Assembly (NCBI GenBank): GCA_964550025.1
Contig: CAZJYI010000038.1
Span: 1-64,000 of the forward strand
Reading direction: 5' to 3'
Source: CAZJYI01 sp964550025
GTDB lineage: Bacteria > Verrucomicrobiota > Kiritimatiellia > UBA8416 > CAYOBW01
Length of the DNA: 64,000 nucleotides
Shown: positions 1-8,623 of the stretch, piece by piece
Numbering within the stretch: the stretch's first letter is position 1
How the letters are laid out: each line of letters begins with the position of its first letter
Program-made: the position numbers and the translations under genes
Notes under the pieces: model-generated
Database searches by the model: none
The model's input: the letters and a program-made list of their open reading frames with translations, nothing else
Told to the model about the DNA's origin: nothing

Positions 1-103
1 AATACTGAACACTGAATAACGAATGCTGAAGTGCGATTCCCAACTCTCCCACTTCGACATTCATCATTCGATATTCAGCATTCCGCGGTTTCCCCTCCCC
101 TTG
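1..103. repeat. Dispersed intergenic repeat next to a dockerin-coding 3' end
   Basis: This stretch matches 8521-8623 almost base for base. It contains runs such as cattcatcattcgatattc, followed by a pyrimidine-rich tail ending at the stop codon of the next gene. Similar text occurs at 8140-8240, 12170-12285, 31510-31682 and 51140-51250. I see no coding signal in it. The similarity continues past the stop codon into the dockerin-coding 3' end of the gene, so repeat and gene end may have been copied as one unit. Confidence 0.75.
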
Positions 104-2968
104 TCACGGCACATCCGCCTCCGTCACCACCCCATCAAGATCACAGTCGCCGGGAAGATACCCCGTTTTCCCCGCCTGCTGCCGTACAATCTCCCGGTCC
201 ACCTCGGTGATCTTCCCATCCCCGTCACAATCTCCCGCAATCATCCCCCACACGCCGGGCGCGAGCTCGACGCACGCATTCGTCCCGCCGAGATGCGTGG
301 CCGGGTCCGGGACGAAATCGTAGGTCATGAGTGTATTCGTGAACACCAGTGGTGCCGCCGAGACGGCGTCCAGATGGTTGCGGTGCCTGACAACGAGGTC
401 CAACTCCTCCCCGGGCGAGACTTCCACGGTGATGGCTTGTCTGCCGTGTTCGTCGACCACGGCGCCGGTGCGAACCACGTGTGCGCTCCGCGACACAACG
501 ACGATGTCATTCGAGTCCACCAGCTCGATCAAGACCCAGTCGACCGTGTCCACCGGTGTCGCTTCAACCTCGCGGATGTCGGCCGCGTACGGGGACACGA
601 GGGGAATCTGCCCGACCAGGTCTGCCGCCATCATGCCTTGTTGCGGTTCGTAGGCGCCCTGCAGCAGGACGCGCAATTCGGCCGTGAACGGCGTCTCGTA
701 GGCGCCCATGTCGGTGACCTCGTTCATGACGCGCGGATTGCCGTCCAGGTCAACCGCCTCCTGCATGCCGACATCATTCCTGCCGGCGTCCACGCACGGT
801 GAACCAGCCTGGAGCCGGTAATCCCCGCCCGCGGCGTTCACAAACCGCGGCGGTCCGGGCACGTTGTTGGTGCCGCCCGGGTGCGGCGATGTACACGAGT
901 AGTCGAGCGTGCAACCCGAGTGGTTATTCGACCCGACCGCCGCTGTGTTTTGATACACGACGGAGTTCAGCATTTCCCCGCCAGAACATCCGCCGCCATC
1001 GCCGTATTGCACGAAGTTGCCAGCGACCGTGCAGCTTCTCAGGTCGGTTCCGAGACTGCCTCCGCCATCCCGTGTCGCGAAATTCGCAGCCAGCAGGCAG
1101 TTGCTTGCGGTGCCCTCGTACATGCCGCCGCCGTCGAGGGCCGTGTTGTCCGTGTACGTGCAGAGCTCCGCAGTGCTCCGGTACGTACCCCCGCCGTCGT
1201 TGGTTGCGCTGTTGCTCTCTACAAGGCACTCCGACAGAGAGCCTTGGTACGCGCCGCCTCCATCGAATGCGGAGTTGCTCTTGACGGTGCATGCCCTCAT
1301 CGCGCTGCCAAACGCGCCTCCGCCCTTTTGAGACGACGTGTTACCCGTGATGACACACTGCAGCAATGCCCCTCCCCAGGTACCGCCTCCATCGGAGGAC
1401 GCGTAGTTGCTCGTGACCTGGCAATCCCGCAGTTCGGCGCCACCGGTCCCCCCGCCGCCGTTGGCGGAGTTGCCCGTAATGAGGCTGTCTTGAACGTGTC
1501 CGCCATATATACCGCCTCCCCAACCAAAGGCGACATTGCCAATGACCGTGCAGTTCGAGACCAGCCCCCCTTCCTCGGCGAAAACGCCCCCGCCACTGCT
1601 GTCGAACAGTGGATCGGGCCCCCGCCTTGTATGTCCGTTCGTGACGGTGAATCCCGTTAGGACCGCACCATCGGCAAGGTATGCGCAGCGCACGGCACCG
1701 TCACCAAGGGGACCGCGCCCGACCAGGATCGTCGAAGCGCGATTCGAAGATGCCGCGCGCACCGTCAGAGGCTTGCCGATGGCGATTCGGTGCCTCGTGC
1801 CGCGGTATTCCCGATCACCCGTGTCGTAGGTTCCGGCAGCAACCAGCGTAACGCCTCCCGCCAGGGCGCTATCCACGGCAGCCTGGATGTTCGTGGCGGC
1901 CGTGGCCCAGTTCGCGAACGGCGCAATATGACCGCCAGACAGTGAAACGAAGTTCGTGTAGCCCGAAACAACGTGTACCGTCACGGTTGCGGCAGCGCGC
2001 GCGTCAACATTCCACGCGTCCACAACGACGTCGTAGCTGCCCGGTTGCCGGTAGGCATGCGATGCGAGCGGCCGCGCTCCCGTGGTTTCGCCGTCGCCCC
2101 AGCGCCATTCGAAGGCCGTGGGTCTTCCGCCAATGAGCGCTTCGAATTGCAGGGGCGTACCGACCACCGCGTTCGTGAAGTCAACGAGGACGGTTACCCC
2201 CAGAGAACCGGTCACGGCTCCCTGGATGAATTCGTCGCAACCGATGTCTACGGCCGCCCCGTGAATTCGCTGTTCACCGTCGATGTCCGTCAGGATGTCA
2301 ACGAACAGGTTGTTGCCGGCGTTGATGCAGCGCGAGCCGGCGACGAGGTGTGGGTTGTCAAGCGCGGCAATTCCCGGTTCGTCGGCGGTGTTGCCGTTCC
2401 CCGGCGGGAGCGGGGTCGTGCATGAGTGATTGAACGTCGCGTTGCGGTCGTAGTTGTCGTCCTCCCAGGTCGACAGGTTGTAATAAACAATCGAATTCCA
2501 GATGTCGCAGTCCGATGCACCGCCCCCTCGCGTGGCGCGGTTGCTGACGACGGTGCAATTCCACATCCGGCTGTAGTCGGCTGCGCCGCCATTTTCATCG
2601 GCGGTATTCCCCACGATCATGCAGCCGTGTAGGTTGCAGTTGATAGTTCCCCCCCCGGATTGGCCGGCGCTGTTGTTGCGGACGACACAGTTCGTCAGGA
2701 AGGTGCTATAGGCAGCGCCTCCCCGGCTGCTTGCGACGTTGCCGACAAACTCGCATCCGACTGCCGCACCCCCGCGAGCCCCGCCCCCTTCTTCAGCGTG
2801 GTTGCCCGTGAACAGACAGTTTGTGGCGACCGTCTGGTACGTGCCCCCACCTTGAGTGCTGCTGCTGCCCAGGCAGTTGCTGGCAATCGTACATCCGGTC
2901 GCGCTGCCCTGGTACATGGCGCCACCGCGATAGGGCGTGGTGTTCCAGGCAAGTACCGAATCGTACAC
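104..2968 (-). CDS. C-terminal part of frameshifted beta-helix/PKD protein (dockerin-like end)
   Basis: This is the continuation of the gene at 2979-7898 in another frame. It has no start of its own: the first candidate is a GTG at 2968 with no ribosome-binding site. It begins inside a beta-helix (repeated N-S/T-A-x-x-GGG rungs) and ends that helix with a choice-of-anchor-Q style SRCINAG...DIGCDE motif. A PKD-type domain follows (WRWGDG, residues about 260-333), then a second beta-helix from about residue 340. The last 45 residues are a dockerin-like pair of calcium loops (DCDGDGKIT and DCDLDGVVT) ending in EADVP at the stop. If the frame were restored, the whole protein would be about 2,600 residues, secreted and probably surface-bound. 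Without frame correction this part is probably not translated. Confidence 0.8.
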   Translation of the reverse strand: MYDSVLAWNTTPYRGGAMYQGSATGCTIASNCLGSSSTQGGGTYQTVATNCLFTGNHAEEGGGARGGAAVGCEFVGNVASSRGGAAYSTFLTNCVVRNNSAGQSGGGTINCNLHGCMIVGNTADENGGAADYSRMWNCTVVSNRATRGGGASDCDIWNSIVYYNLSTWEDDNYDRNATFNHSCTTPLPPGNGNTADEPGIAALDNPHLVAGSRCINAGNNLFVDILTDIDGEQRIHGAAVDIGCDEFIQGAVTGSLGVTVLVDFTNAVVGTPLQFEALIGGRPTAFEWRWGDGETTGARPLASHAYRQPGSYDVVVDAWNVDARAAATVTVHVVSGYTNFVSLSGGHIAPFANWATAATNIQAAVDSALAGGVTLVAAGTYDTGDREYRGTRHRIAIGKPLTVRAASSNRASTILVGRGPLGDGAVRCAYLADGAVLTGFTVTNGHTRRGPDPLFDSSGGGVFAEEGGLVSNCTVIGNVAFGWGGGIYGGHVQDSLITGNSANGGGGTGGAELRDCQVTSNYASSDGGGTWGGALLQCVITGNTSSQKGGGAFGSAMRACTVKSNSAFDGGGAYQGSLSECLVESNSATNDGGGTYRSTAELCTYTDNTALDGGGMYEGTASNCLLAANFATRDGGGSLGTDLRSCTVAGNFVQYGDGGGCSGGEMLNSVVYQNTAAVGSNNHSGCTLDYSCTSPHPGGTNNVPGPPRFVNAAGGDYRLQAGSPCVDAGRNDVGMQEAVDLDGNPRVMNEVTDMGAYETPFTAELRVLLQGAYEPQQGMMAADLVGQIPLVSPYAADIREVEATPVDTVDWVLIELVDSNDIVVVSRSAHVVRTGAVVDEHGRQAITVEVSPGEELDLVVRHRNHLDAVSAAPLVFTNTLMTYDFVPDPATHLGGTNACVELAPGVWGMIAGDCDGDGKITEVDREIVRQQAGKTGYLPGDCDLDGVVTEADVP

Positions 2969-2978
2969 GGTGCTTTCG

Positions 2979-5900
2979 CTAACCCCCCCCCCGCCTTGCT
3001 GAGTTACTGAGAACCTGGCAACTGTGCAGAGTGCTTTGCCATGCTCCGCCGCCGTCCCGTGGTTCGGAGTTGCCTATCAACGTGCATCGCAGGAGCACGC
3101 ACTCCGCGGCCCCCCCCGCCGTGTTGCTCGCCACAGTCGAGTCGACGATCGTTCCTCCGGTGATGCCTCGATAGACGGCGTTCCCCACGATCACGCAGTT
3201 GGACACGAGCGCTCCCTCGGCGCATCCTATCCCTCCACGCCCGTCTGAAAGCGTGAAGCCGACCAGCGTGCAGCCGCTTTCCAGGTACGCGCACCGTACG
3301 CCGTCGTTGCCTGAGGAGGGATTGCCCCGGATTGCCGTCGTGCGCGGGTCCGGGTTGTCGGCCGCGACCGTGATGTACTTGCTGACGCAGATGCGGTTGG
3401 GCGTCAAATCGCCCTGTGTCACGCCGTCGTCGTATGTACCCTCCGCAACCAGGACGAGCGCTCCCGGTATGGCCGCATCGATCGCGCTCTGAACGTTCGT
3501 GGCGGCCGTGTGCCATGTCGCGTAGGGCCAGACGTTGCTGCCACTCAATGACACAAAGTTGGTCGAGCCGCCTACCACCCGTACAACGGTTGTTGCGGCA
3601 ACGCCGTGATCGTCATTCCACACGCTGAAGACAACCGGGTAGACTCCAGGTGCGGCAAAGACGTGATCCACCAGCGGCACGTTGCTGTCCGTAGTCCCGT
3701 CCCCCCAGCGCCATTCAGTGCCCGACGCCACGCCTTCCACCAACGCCGCGAACGGGACCGGTACGCCCGCCACCAGGTTCGTGTACTCAGCGAGGATGAC
3801 TGCGGAGAGAGTGCCGGTCATTCCCCCCGCGTGGTACTCATCGCATCCGATGTCCACCGCGAAACCGGCAACACGCTGCTCGCCATCGATGTCGAAACTC
3901 CCGACGGTGTCAGGTGTGTGGCCCATGTTGATGCAGGGGGACCCGGGCAACAGGTGGGGGTTGTCCATGGCGGTGACGTCGGGGGGGGACGAGATGTTGA
4001 TTCCACTCTCCGGCTTCGGAGAAGTGCAGCAGTACTCCATCTCCCCCCTGCCATTCTCGTCCGTGGGGGCCGAGTTGTAGTAGACGATTGAGTTGCGGAT
4101 GCTGCCGCCGTATACGCCTCCGCCCCTGCGTTTCGCGGAGTTGCCAATGACGGTGCAGTTCCTGAGCCTTGCATAGGCTGTGCCCCCGCCATCATATGCG
4201 GCGGTGTTCCCCATGGTTGCGCAGTTGGCCGCTTCCGTCTGGTACATGCCTCCGCCGAAACCGGCAGAATTCCACGAGAACGTGCAGTGCGACGCGCTGC
4301 CGCCATACGTGCCGCCACCTTTTGAATCTGCGCTGTTGCCCGTGACGCTGCAGTCTTGAAGGTCACTTCCCCATGCACCTCCACCCTCGACAACAGCCGT
4401 GTTTGCCGCCAGTTCGCAACGGTCGACTTGGCACTCGTACACGCCACCCCCTCTTCCGTTCCACTGTGACAAGGCGGAATTGCCGGCAATCGTGCAATTC
4501 CTGAGCGTGCTCCGGTAGGCGCCCCCTCCTCCGCGAACCTGTACCGTGTTGGCGGTGATCACACAATCGACGGCGGCGCCGCCACAAAGGCCGCCTCCGT
4601 ATTCGTGAGCCGAGTTGCCGACGATGACACAGTTGGAAAGCACGCTGCCCTCCTCGCACCACGCCCCTCCGCCGCGTGAACCGTCGCTGCCTGTTGATTG
4701 CGTGGCCCCGTCGGTCAGCGTGAATCCCACCAGCAGGGCGTCGTCGCCTGCGTAGACACAGCGCACGGCATCGCCGCCGATCGGTCCGCTGCCCCGTATG
4801 ATCGTCCGCGCGGGATCGGGATCGCTGGCCCTGACGGTCATGGGGTAGTCAAGCACGATCCGGTTGGTCGTTCCGCCCCGCAACCGCCCCCCGCGCGAGT
4901 ACTCGCCGGGGGCCACCAGGACGGTCGAGCCGGGTGGGGCCGCATCGATGGCGTCCTGGATGTTTGTTGCTGCGGTTTCCCTCGTGACAAACGGAGAGAC
5001 GCTGCTGCCCGTTGGTGAGACGTAGTTCGTGTATGCGGATACGACGTGGACCACGGTGGTCGCCGAAGAAACGTTGTTCAGGTTCGATGCCACGAGCACG
5101 ACATCGTAGGTTCCCGTGTTCGCGTAAGCGTGGTGGACGTCGAAGATGTCTGCCGACGTCGCCCCGTCTCCCCAGCGCCATTCGTAGCCCAGGACTTCTC
5201 CCGAGATGTCTGCCTCGAAGCCGGACGCGACCCCGGCAACCAGGTTGGTGAAGTCCGCGATGACCGCGACGTCGATTCGACCTGTCAAACCGGTTGACAG
5301 GAACTCGTCGCAGCCAATGTCGACCGTGCCGTCAAAGATACGCGGTTCGCCGTCGATGTCCCTCTCACCGACGATGTAGGCATTGCTTCCTGCATTGATG
5401 CAGGGAGACGAGGGCAGAAGGCGCGGGTTGCCGACAGACACGATGCCGGGTTCGTTCGTCATGTTGCCCGTGCCGCCGGGAAGCGGTGTTGTGCAGCAGG
5501 ATTCCAGCACGCCCTGATGCCAGTCTGGGGATGTGGCGGCCTGGTTGTAGTACACGATGCAATTGCGCATGTCGCTCCGGAACGCGCCTCCGCCCGTGTA
5601 GGCCGAATTCTCGGTGAGTGTGCAGTTTGCCAGAATGCCGCCCCTCACCCCCCCGCCTTCGGCCGCCGAATTGCCGACGATCAGGCAGTTGTTCATCCTG
5701 AGGAAGTTGCCACCCGCCTTGGCCCCGCCGCCAGTACCCCTTGCTAGATTCTCCATAATCACACAGCGGTCAAGCGTACCGTCGAGCACCCCTCCACCAG
5801 ACCCAGCCGAATTGCGAACGATCATGCAATCGTTCATCGTGCACAATTCAGTCCCACCGCCTGAACTGGCCGTGTTTCCCGTGACTGAGCATCGATCGAG

Positions 5901-7898
5901 CGTTCCCCGGTATACGCCTCCGCCGACGCCATCCGCTTCGCAACCGGTTATGACGCAGTCCAACAGAGTGCCGCCAATTGCGTGTGCACCACCCCCGCTG
6001 CGGTCGTACGAATACTGCCCCGTTGTTCTCGTGAAACCGTTTGTCAGTGTGAAGCCCTGGAGTCGGCCATCGGTCATGTACACGCACCGGACTGCCGACG
6101 GCCCAAGGGGACCGGCACCTTCGATGACGGCCGACTTGTGACCGTTGACACTGCGGACGGTGATGTTCTTGCCTATCACGACTCGGTTCGATCCGTATCT
6201 GGACAGTGCCCCGTAGCGATACACGCCGTCCGCAACCCAGACAACCGCACCCTTCCCCGCTTCGTCTATGGCATCCTGAATGCTCGTTGCCGCGGTCGCC
6301 CAGTTTGTGTACGGCGCTTGCGGCGTAGCGTTGGTCAGATTCACGTAGTAGCCCGGACCCTCGAGCACGCTGACGAGTGTCGTTGCGGACACACCGCCCG
6401 GGTTGTCGTCGTTCCACGCTGTCAGGGTCACGGTGTACTCTGCCGGCAGGTCCCACGTGTGTACTACAGCAGCCGCGTTAGACATGAGCGTGCCGTCGCC
6501 GAAGTCCCACCGGTTCGATGCCGGTCGTCCCTGTATCCGAGCAAAGAGGCTTTGTTCGATGTAGGCGACCATACCGGTGCCGGGCGACTCGATCGCGACG
6601 GAGAGCTCCCCCAGGAGAGGTGTCACGGGCTGATCACAACCGATCGCGGGATTTGGTGTGGCCCACGCTTCACCGTCGATGTCCGTCCCTCTCAAGTGTG
6701 ATGATCTACCGGCCCCTACGCAGGGGGAATCAGGGTGGATATGGGAGCCGCTCAGCAACATAGGGTCGGTCGTAATGTTGTCAGTGCCGGACGGTCGCGG
6801 CGTTGTGCAACAGTAGTTGAGAGTGCCGCTACCCCAGTTCAGCACCATGTTGTCGTACGTTCTCCGATTGTCCCAGATGATGCAGTTATAGAGCGTGGCG
6901 TCGTATACTCCCGCGTACCCGCCTTGTGATAGGTTGCCCGATATCGTGCAACTCCTGAGCGTGCCACGGTACGCGCCGGCATAGGCGTCCGCCGAATTAC
7001 CCGTGAGGACGCAGTTGTTCAGCGTACTGATATATGTTCCGCCTCCGTAAGAGGCCGCCACGTTGACTGCAACCGTACAGTTGTTCAATGTGGCCGTGCC
7101 TCCTATACCGCCACCATTCGCATCCGCAGAATTCCTGCTGATTGTGCAGCCTCGCAGCTCGCCCGCCCACGCCCCGCCGCCGTGGCGACCCGCCCGGTTT
7201 CCGGCGAGTGTGCAGCCCACGAATGTGGTGAACCACCCCCCCCCGCCGTCAACGAGCGCCTCGTTGCCTGACAATACACAATCAAGGAGGACACCTTCGT
7301 ATGCCCCACCCCCATTCTCTGAGGCCGAACTTCCGACAATTACGCAGTTCGACAGGGAACCGCCGTCTGCATGACCGCCCCCGCCGCTGCGGTCCTTGCT
7401 TGCGTGTCCACTGGTCCGCGTATGTCCGTTTGTCAGCGTGAATCCCTCCAGAAAGCCCGCAGTGATGTATACGCAGCGGACGGCTCCCGTACCGAGAGGT
7501 CCTCTGCCGCGGATGACTGTGACATCCGGGCCGTTGACACTGCGGACCGTGATGTCGTTGGTGACCAGCACTCGGTTCACTGACACGTAGCCGGGCGTAG
7601 GATAGGCGCCGCTTTCATACACTCCATTCGTTACCAACACGACATCCCCAGCTTCCGCCGCATCCACCGCATCCTGAATCAGCGTGGCTGCGGTGGCCCA
7701 GTTGGTGTAGGGCGGGGCTGAGGAGGGGGCGTTGATGTCAACGTAGTGGGTGTCGGCGTGGGAAGTGGCGAGTGGCAGGTGGCAGGTGGCGAGGGAGAGG
7801 AGAAGGGGCAATTTCCAACACCCAACAACCAACGCCCAACACCCAAGGGGGGAGGGGGAGCTCTTGCCGCGGTTCAGACTGTGCGTTTCACGTTTCAT
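2979..7898 (-). CDS. Giant secreted beta-helix/PKD protein, N-terminal part up to a frameshift
   Basis: The protein has 1,639 residues and starts at ATG 7898, with a weak GAGG about 8 nt upstream. Residues 1 to about 49 form a signal peptide with hydrophobic core KLPLLLSLATCHLPLATSHA. Four right-handed beta-helix units begin near residues 53, 520, 957 and 1443. Each opens with a (Y/F)V...P(Y/F) stretch and then an AATxIQDAxD-type motif, and continues in glycine-rich rungs (GGGxY). The complete units close with SPCxxAG...DIDG...IGCD. PKD-type domains (FGDG or WGDG) separate the units. Such proteins are usually exported and adhesive or carbohydrate-binding; no catalytic site is visible. Translation stops at TAG 2979, just after a 10-G run, while the repeat pattern continues in another frame at 104-2968. 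The break could be real, phase-variable, or a sequencing error. Confidence 0.85.
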   Translation of the reverse strand: MKRETHSLNRGKSSPSPLGCWALVVGCWKLPLLLSLATCHLPLATSHADTHYVDINAPSSAPPYTNWATAATLIQDAVDAAEAGDVVLVTNGVYESGAYPTPGYVSVNRVLVTNDITVRSVNGPDVTVIRGRGPLGTGAVRCVYITAGFLEGFTLTNGHTRTSGHASKDRSGGGGHADGGSLSNCVIVGSSASENGGGAYEGVLLDCVLSGNEALVDGGGGWFTTFVGCTLAGNRAGRHGGGAWAGELRGCTISRNSADANGGGIGGTATLNNCTVAVNVAASYGGGTYISTLNNCVLTGNSADAYAGAYRGTLRSCTISGNLSQGGYAGVYDATLYNCIIWDNRRTYDNMVLNWGSGTLNYCCTTPRPSGTDNITTDPMLLSGSHIHPDSPCVGAGRSSHLRGTDIDGEAWATPNPAIGCDQPVTPLLGELSVAIESPGTGMVAYIEQSLFARIQGRPASNRWDFGDGTLMSNAAAVVHTWDLPAEYTVTLTAWNDDNPGGVSATTLVSVLEGPGYYVNLTNATPQAPYTNWATAATSIQDAIDEAGKGAVVWVADGVYRYGALSRYGSNRVVIGKNITVRSVNGHKSAVIEGAGPLGPSAVRCVYMTDGRLQGFTLTNGFTRTTGQYSYDRSGGGAHAIGGTLLDCVITGCEADGVGGGVYRGTLDRCSVTGNTASSGGGTELCTMNDCMIVRNSAGSGGGVLDGTLDRCVIMENLARGTGGGAKAGGNFLRMNNCLIVGNSAAEGGGVRGGILANCTLTENSAYTGGGAFRSDMRNCIVYYNQAATSPDWHQGVLESCCTTPLPGGTGNMTNEPGIVSVGNPRLLPSSPCINAGSNAYIVGERDIDGEPRIFDGTVDIGCDEFLSTGLTGRIDVAVIADFTNLVAGVASGFEADISGEVLGYEWRWGDGATSADIFDVHHAYANTGTYDVVLVASNLNNVSSATTVVHVVSAYTNYVSPTGSSVSPFVTRETAATNIQDAIDAAPPGSTVLVAPGEYSRGGRLRGGTTNRIVLDYPMTVRASDPDPARTIIRGSGPIGGDAVRCVYAGDDALLVGFTLTDGATQSTGSDGSRGGGAWCEEGSVLSNCVIVGNSAHEYGGGLCGGAAVDCVITANTVQVRGGGGAYRSTLRNCTIAGNSALSQWNGRGGGVYECQVDRCELAANTAVVEGGGAWGSDLQDCSVTGNSADSKGGGTYGGSASHCTFSWNSAGFGGGMYQTEAANCATMGNTAAYDGGGTAYARLRNCTVIGNSAKRRGGGVYGGSIRNSIVYYNSAPTDENGRGEMEYCCTSPKPESGINISSPPDVTAMDNPHLLPGSPCINMGHTPDTVGSFDIDGEQRVAGFAVDIGCDEYHAGGMTGTLSAVILAEYTNLVAGVPVPFAALVEGVASGTEWRWGDGTTDSNVPLVDHVFAAPGVYPVVFSVWNDDHGVAATTVVRVVGGSTNFVSLSGSNVWPYATWHTAATNVQSAIDAAIPGALVLVAEGTYDDGVTQGDLTPNRICVSKYITVAADNPDPRTTAIRGNPSSGNDGVRCAYLESGCTLVGFTLSDGRGGIGCAEGALVSNCVIVGNAVYRGITGGTIVDSTVASNTAGGAAECVLLRCTLIGNSEPRDGGGAWQSTLHSCQVLSNSARRGGG
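2983..2992. repeat. Homopolymer C10/G10 tract at the frameshift
   Basis: There are ten C on the plus strand, so ten G on the coding strand. With ten, the frame reads R-G-G-G-stop. With nine or twelve it would continue as V-S-E-S-T-V-Y-D-S into the downstream reading frame. Twelve G would restore the family rung pattern NSAxxGGGV exactly. Shorter runs of 8-9 occur elsewhere in the same gene in frame (for example 2649-2656 and 7236-7244), because each rung encodes Gly-Gly-Gly. Confidence 0.85.
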
Positions 7899-7920
7899 GC
7901 CCGTTCCTCAGCCTCTCGGA

Positions 7921-7991
7921 TACCCCCTTACGGGGGCACTACGAACCGATGACTCCCTCGCCTGGGTTTGTAGTGCGCCCGTAAGGGCGTA
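7921..7991. repeat. Pair of short palindromes facing each other
   Basis: Copy 1 (7921-7946) has stem ACCCCC/GGGGGC around TTAC, followed by the tail CACTACGAAC. Copy 2 (7970-7990) is inverted: GTAGTG, then stem CGCCC/GGGCG around GTAA. The tails face each other, as in a mosaic of interspersed palindromes. This lies just upstream of the start at 7898. Confidence 0.8.
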
Positions 7992-8053
7992 TCTCGCAGA
8001 TACTCCCTCGTTCCGAAGTGCGTTCCACCCGCAAGCGAAGAGATCGGCGTGTA

Positions 8054-8125
8054 GGAGTACGTGTACGAGTACGGGGTGCGGTTCTGCGCTCTCGAATCCG
8101 TACTCGTACACTCACTCGTACACGC
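8054..8125. repeat. Hairpin repeat with 14-bp perfect arms
   Basis: The arms are GTGTACGAGTACGG (8061-8074) and CCGTACTCGTACAC (8098-8111), a perfect inverted repeat around a 23-nt loop. A further degenerate copy of the arm, CTCGTACAC, follows. The unit recurs at 12085-12135 and 50997-51047. It is intergenic and there is no T run, so a simple intrinsic terminator is not supported. Confidence 0.8.
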
Positions 8126-8139
8126 GAATCTCCCCTCCC

Positions 8140-8370
8140 ACCTCTCCCACTTCGACATTCATCATTCTGCGGTTTCCGCTCTCCCTGTCCGGCCCTTCTG
8201 TGCATTTTGTGCCTTTTGTGGCCAACTTCTCGTCTTCTTGACAACGTTCTCCGGGCCATTCCCGCCAATCCTACTCGCACTGTCTCTCTCACGCGCCCAT
8301 CCCGCGGAGCGGTTTCCGCATTCGGGACGAGTGTACGGTCGCATGTTCCTTTTCCTTCTCTCGCTCCATG
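8140..8370. other. Gene-free stretch of dispersed repeats
   Basis: This stretch holds pyrimidine-rich repeat text (cacttcgacattcatcattc; tgtgccttttgtggcc) that recurs at 12170-12270, 31560-31670 and 51150-51360. I see no gene, promoter or RNA that I can defend. Confidence 0.6.
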
Positions 8371-8373
8371 GGG

Positions 8374-8443
8374 ACGCCCTTACGGGCGCACTACGAACGG
8401 GGGATTCTCCGCATTTCGGTTTGTAGTTCCACCGTAAGGTGGT
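8374..8443. repeat. Pair of short palindromes with altered stems
   Basis: Copy 1 (8374-8398) has stem GCCC/GGGC around TTAC with tail CACTACGAAC. Copy 2 (8423-8443) is inverted and has stem CCACC/GGTGG around GTAA. The stem bases differ from other copies but still pair. The whole pair is duplicated at 31372-31441. Confidence 0.8.
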
Positions 8444-8520
8444 CCCTCGCTTCGCACGCTACCCCTCGTCCTGACCCTTGTCTGACTCCCGTCCCCGTGG
8501 ATCCCGGCGTTCGAATGTCG

Positions 8521-8623
8521 AATACTGAACACTGAATAACGAATGCTGAAGTGCGATTCCCAACTCTCCCACTTCAACATTCATCATTCGATATTCAGCA
8601 TTCCGCGGTTTCCCCTCTCCTTG
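8521..8623. repeat. Second copy of the repeat found at 1-103
   Basis: It is nearly identical to 1-103 and, as there, runs directly into the dockerin-coding 3' end of the adjacent gene. Confidence 0.8.

Noticed and set aside
8061..8111. Intrinsic terminator
   Set aside because: The hairpin is long with a 23-nt loop and lacks a T run on either side.
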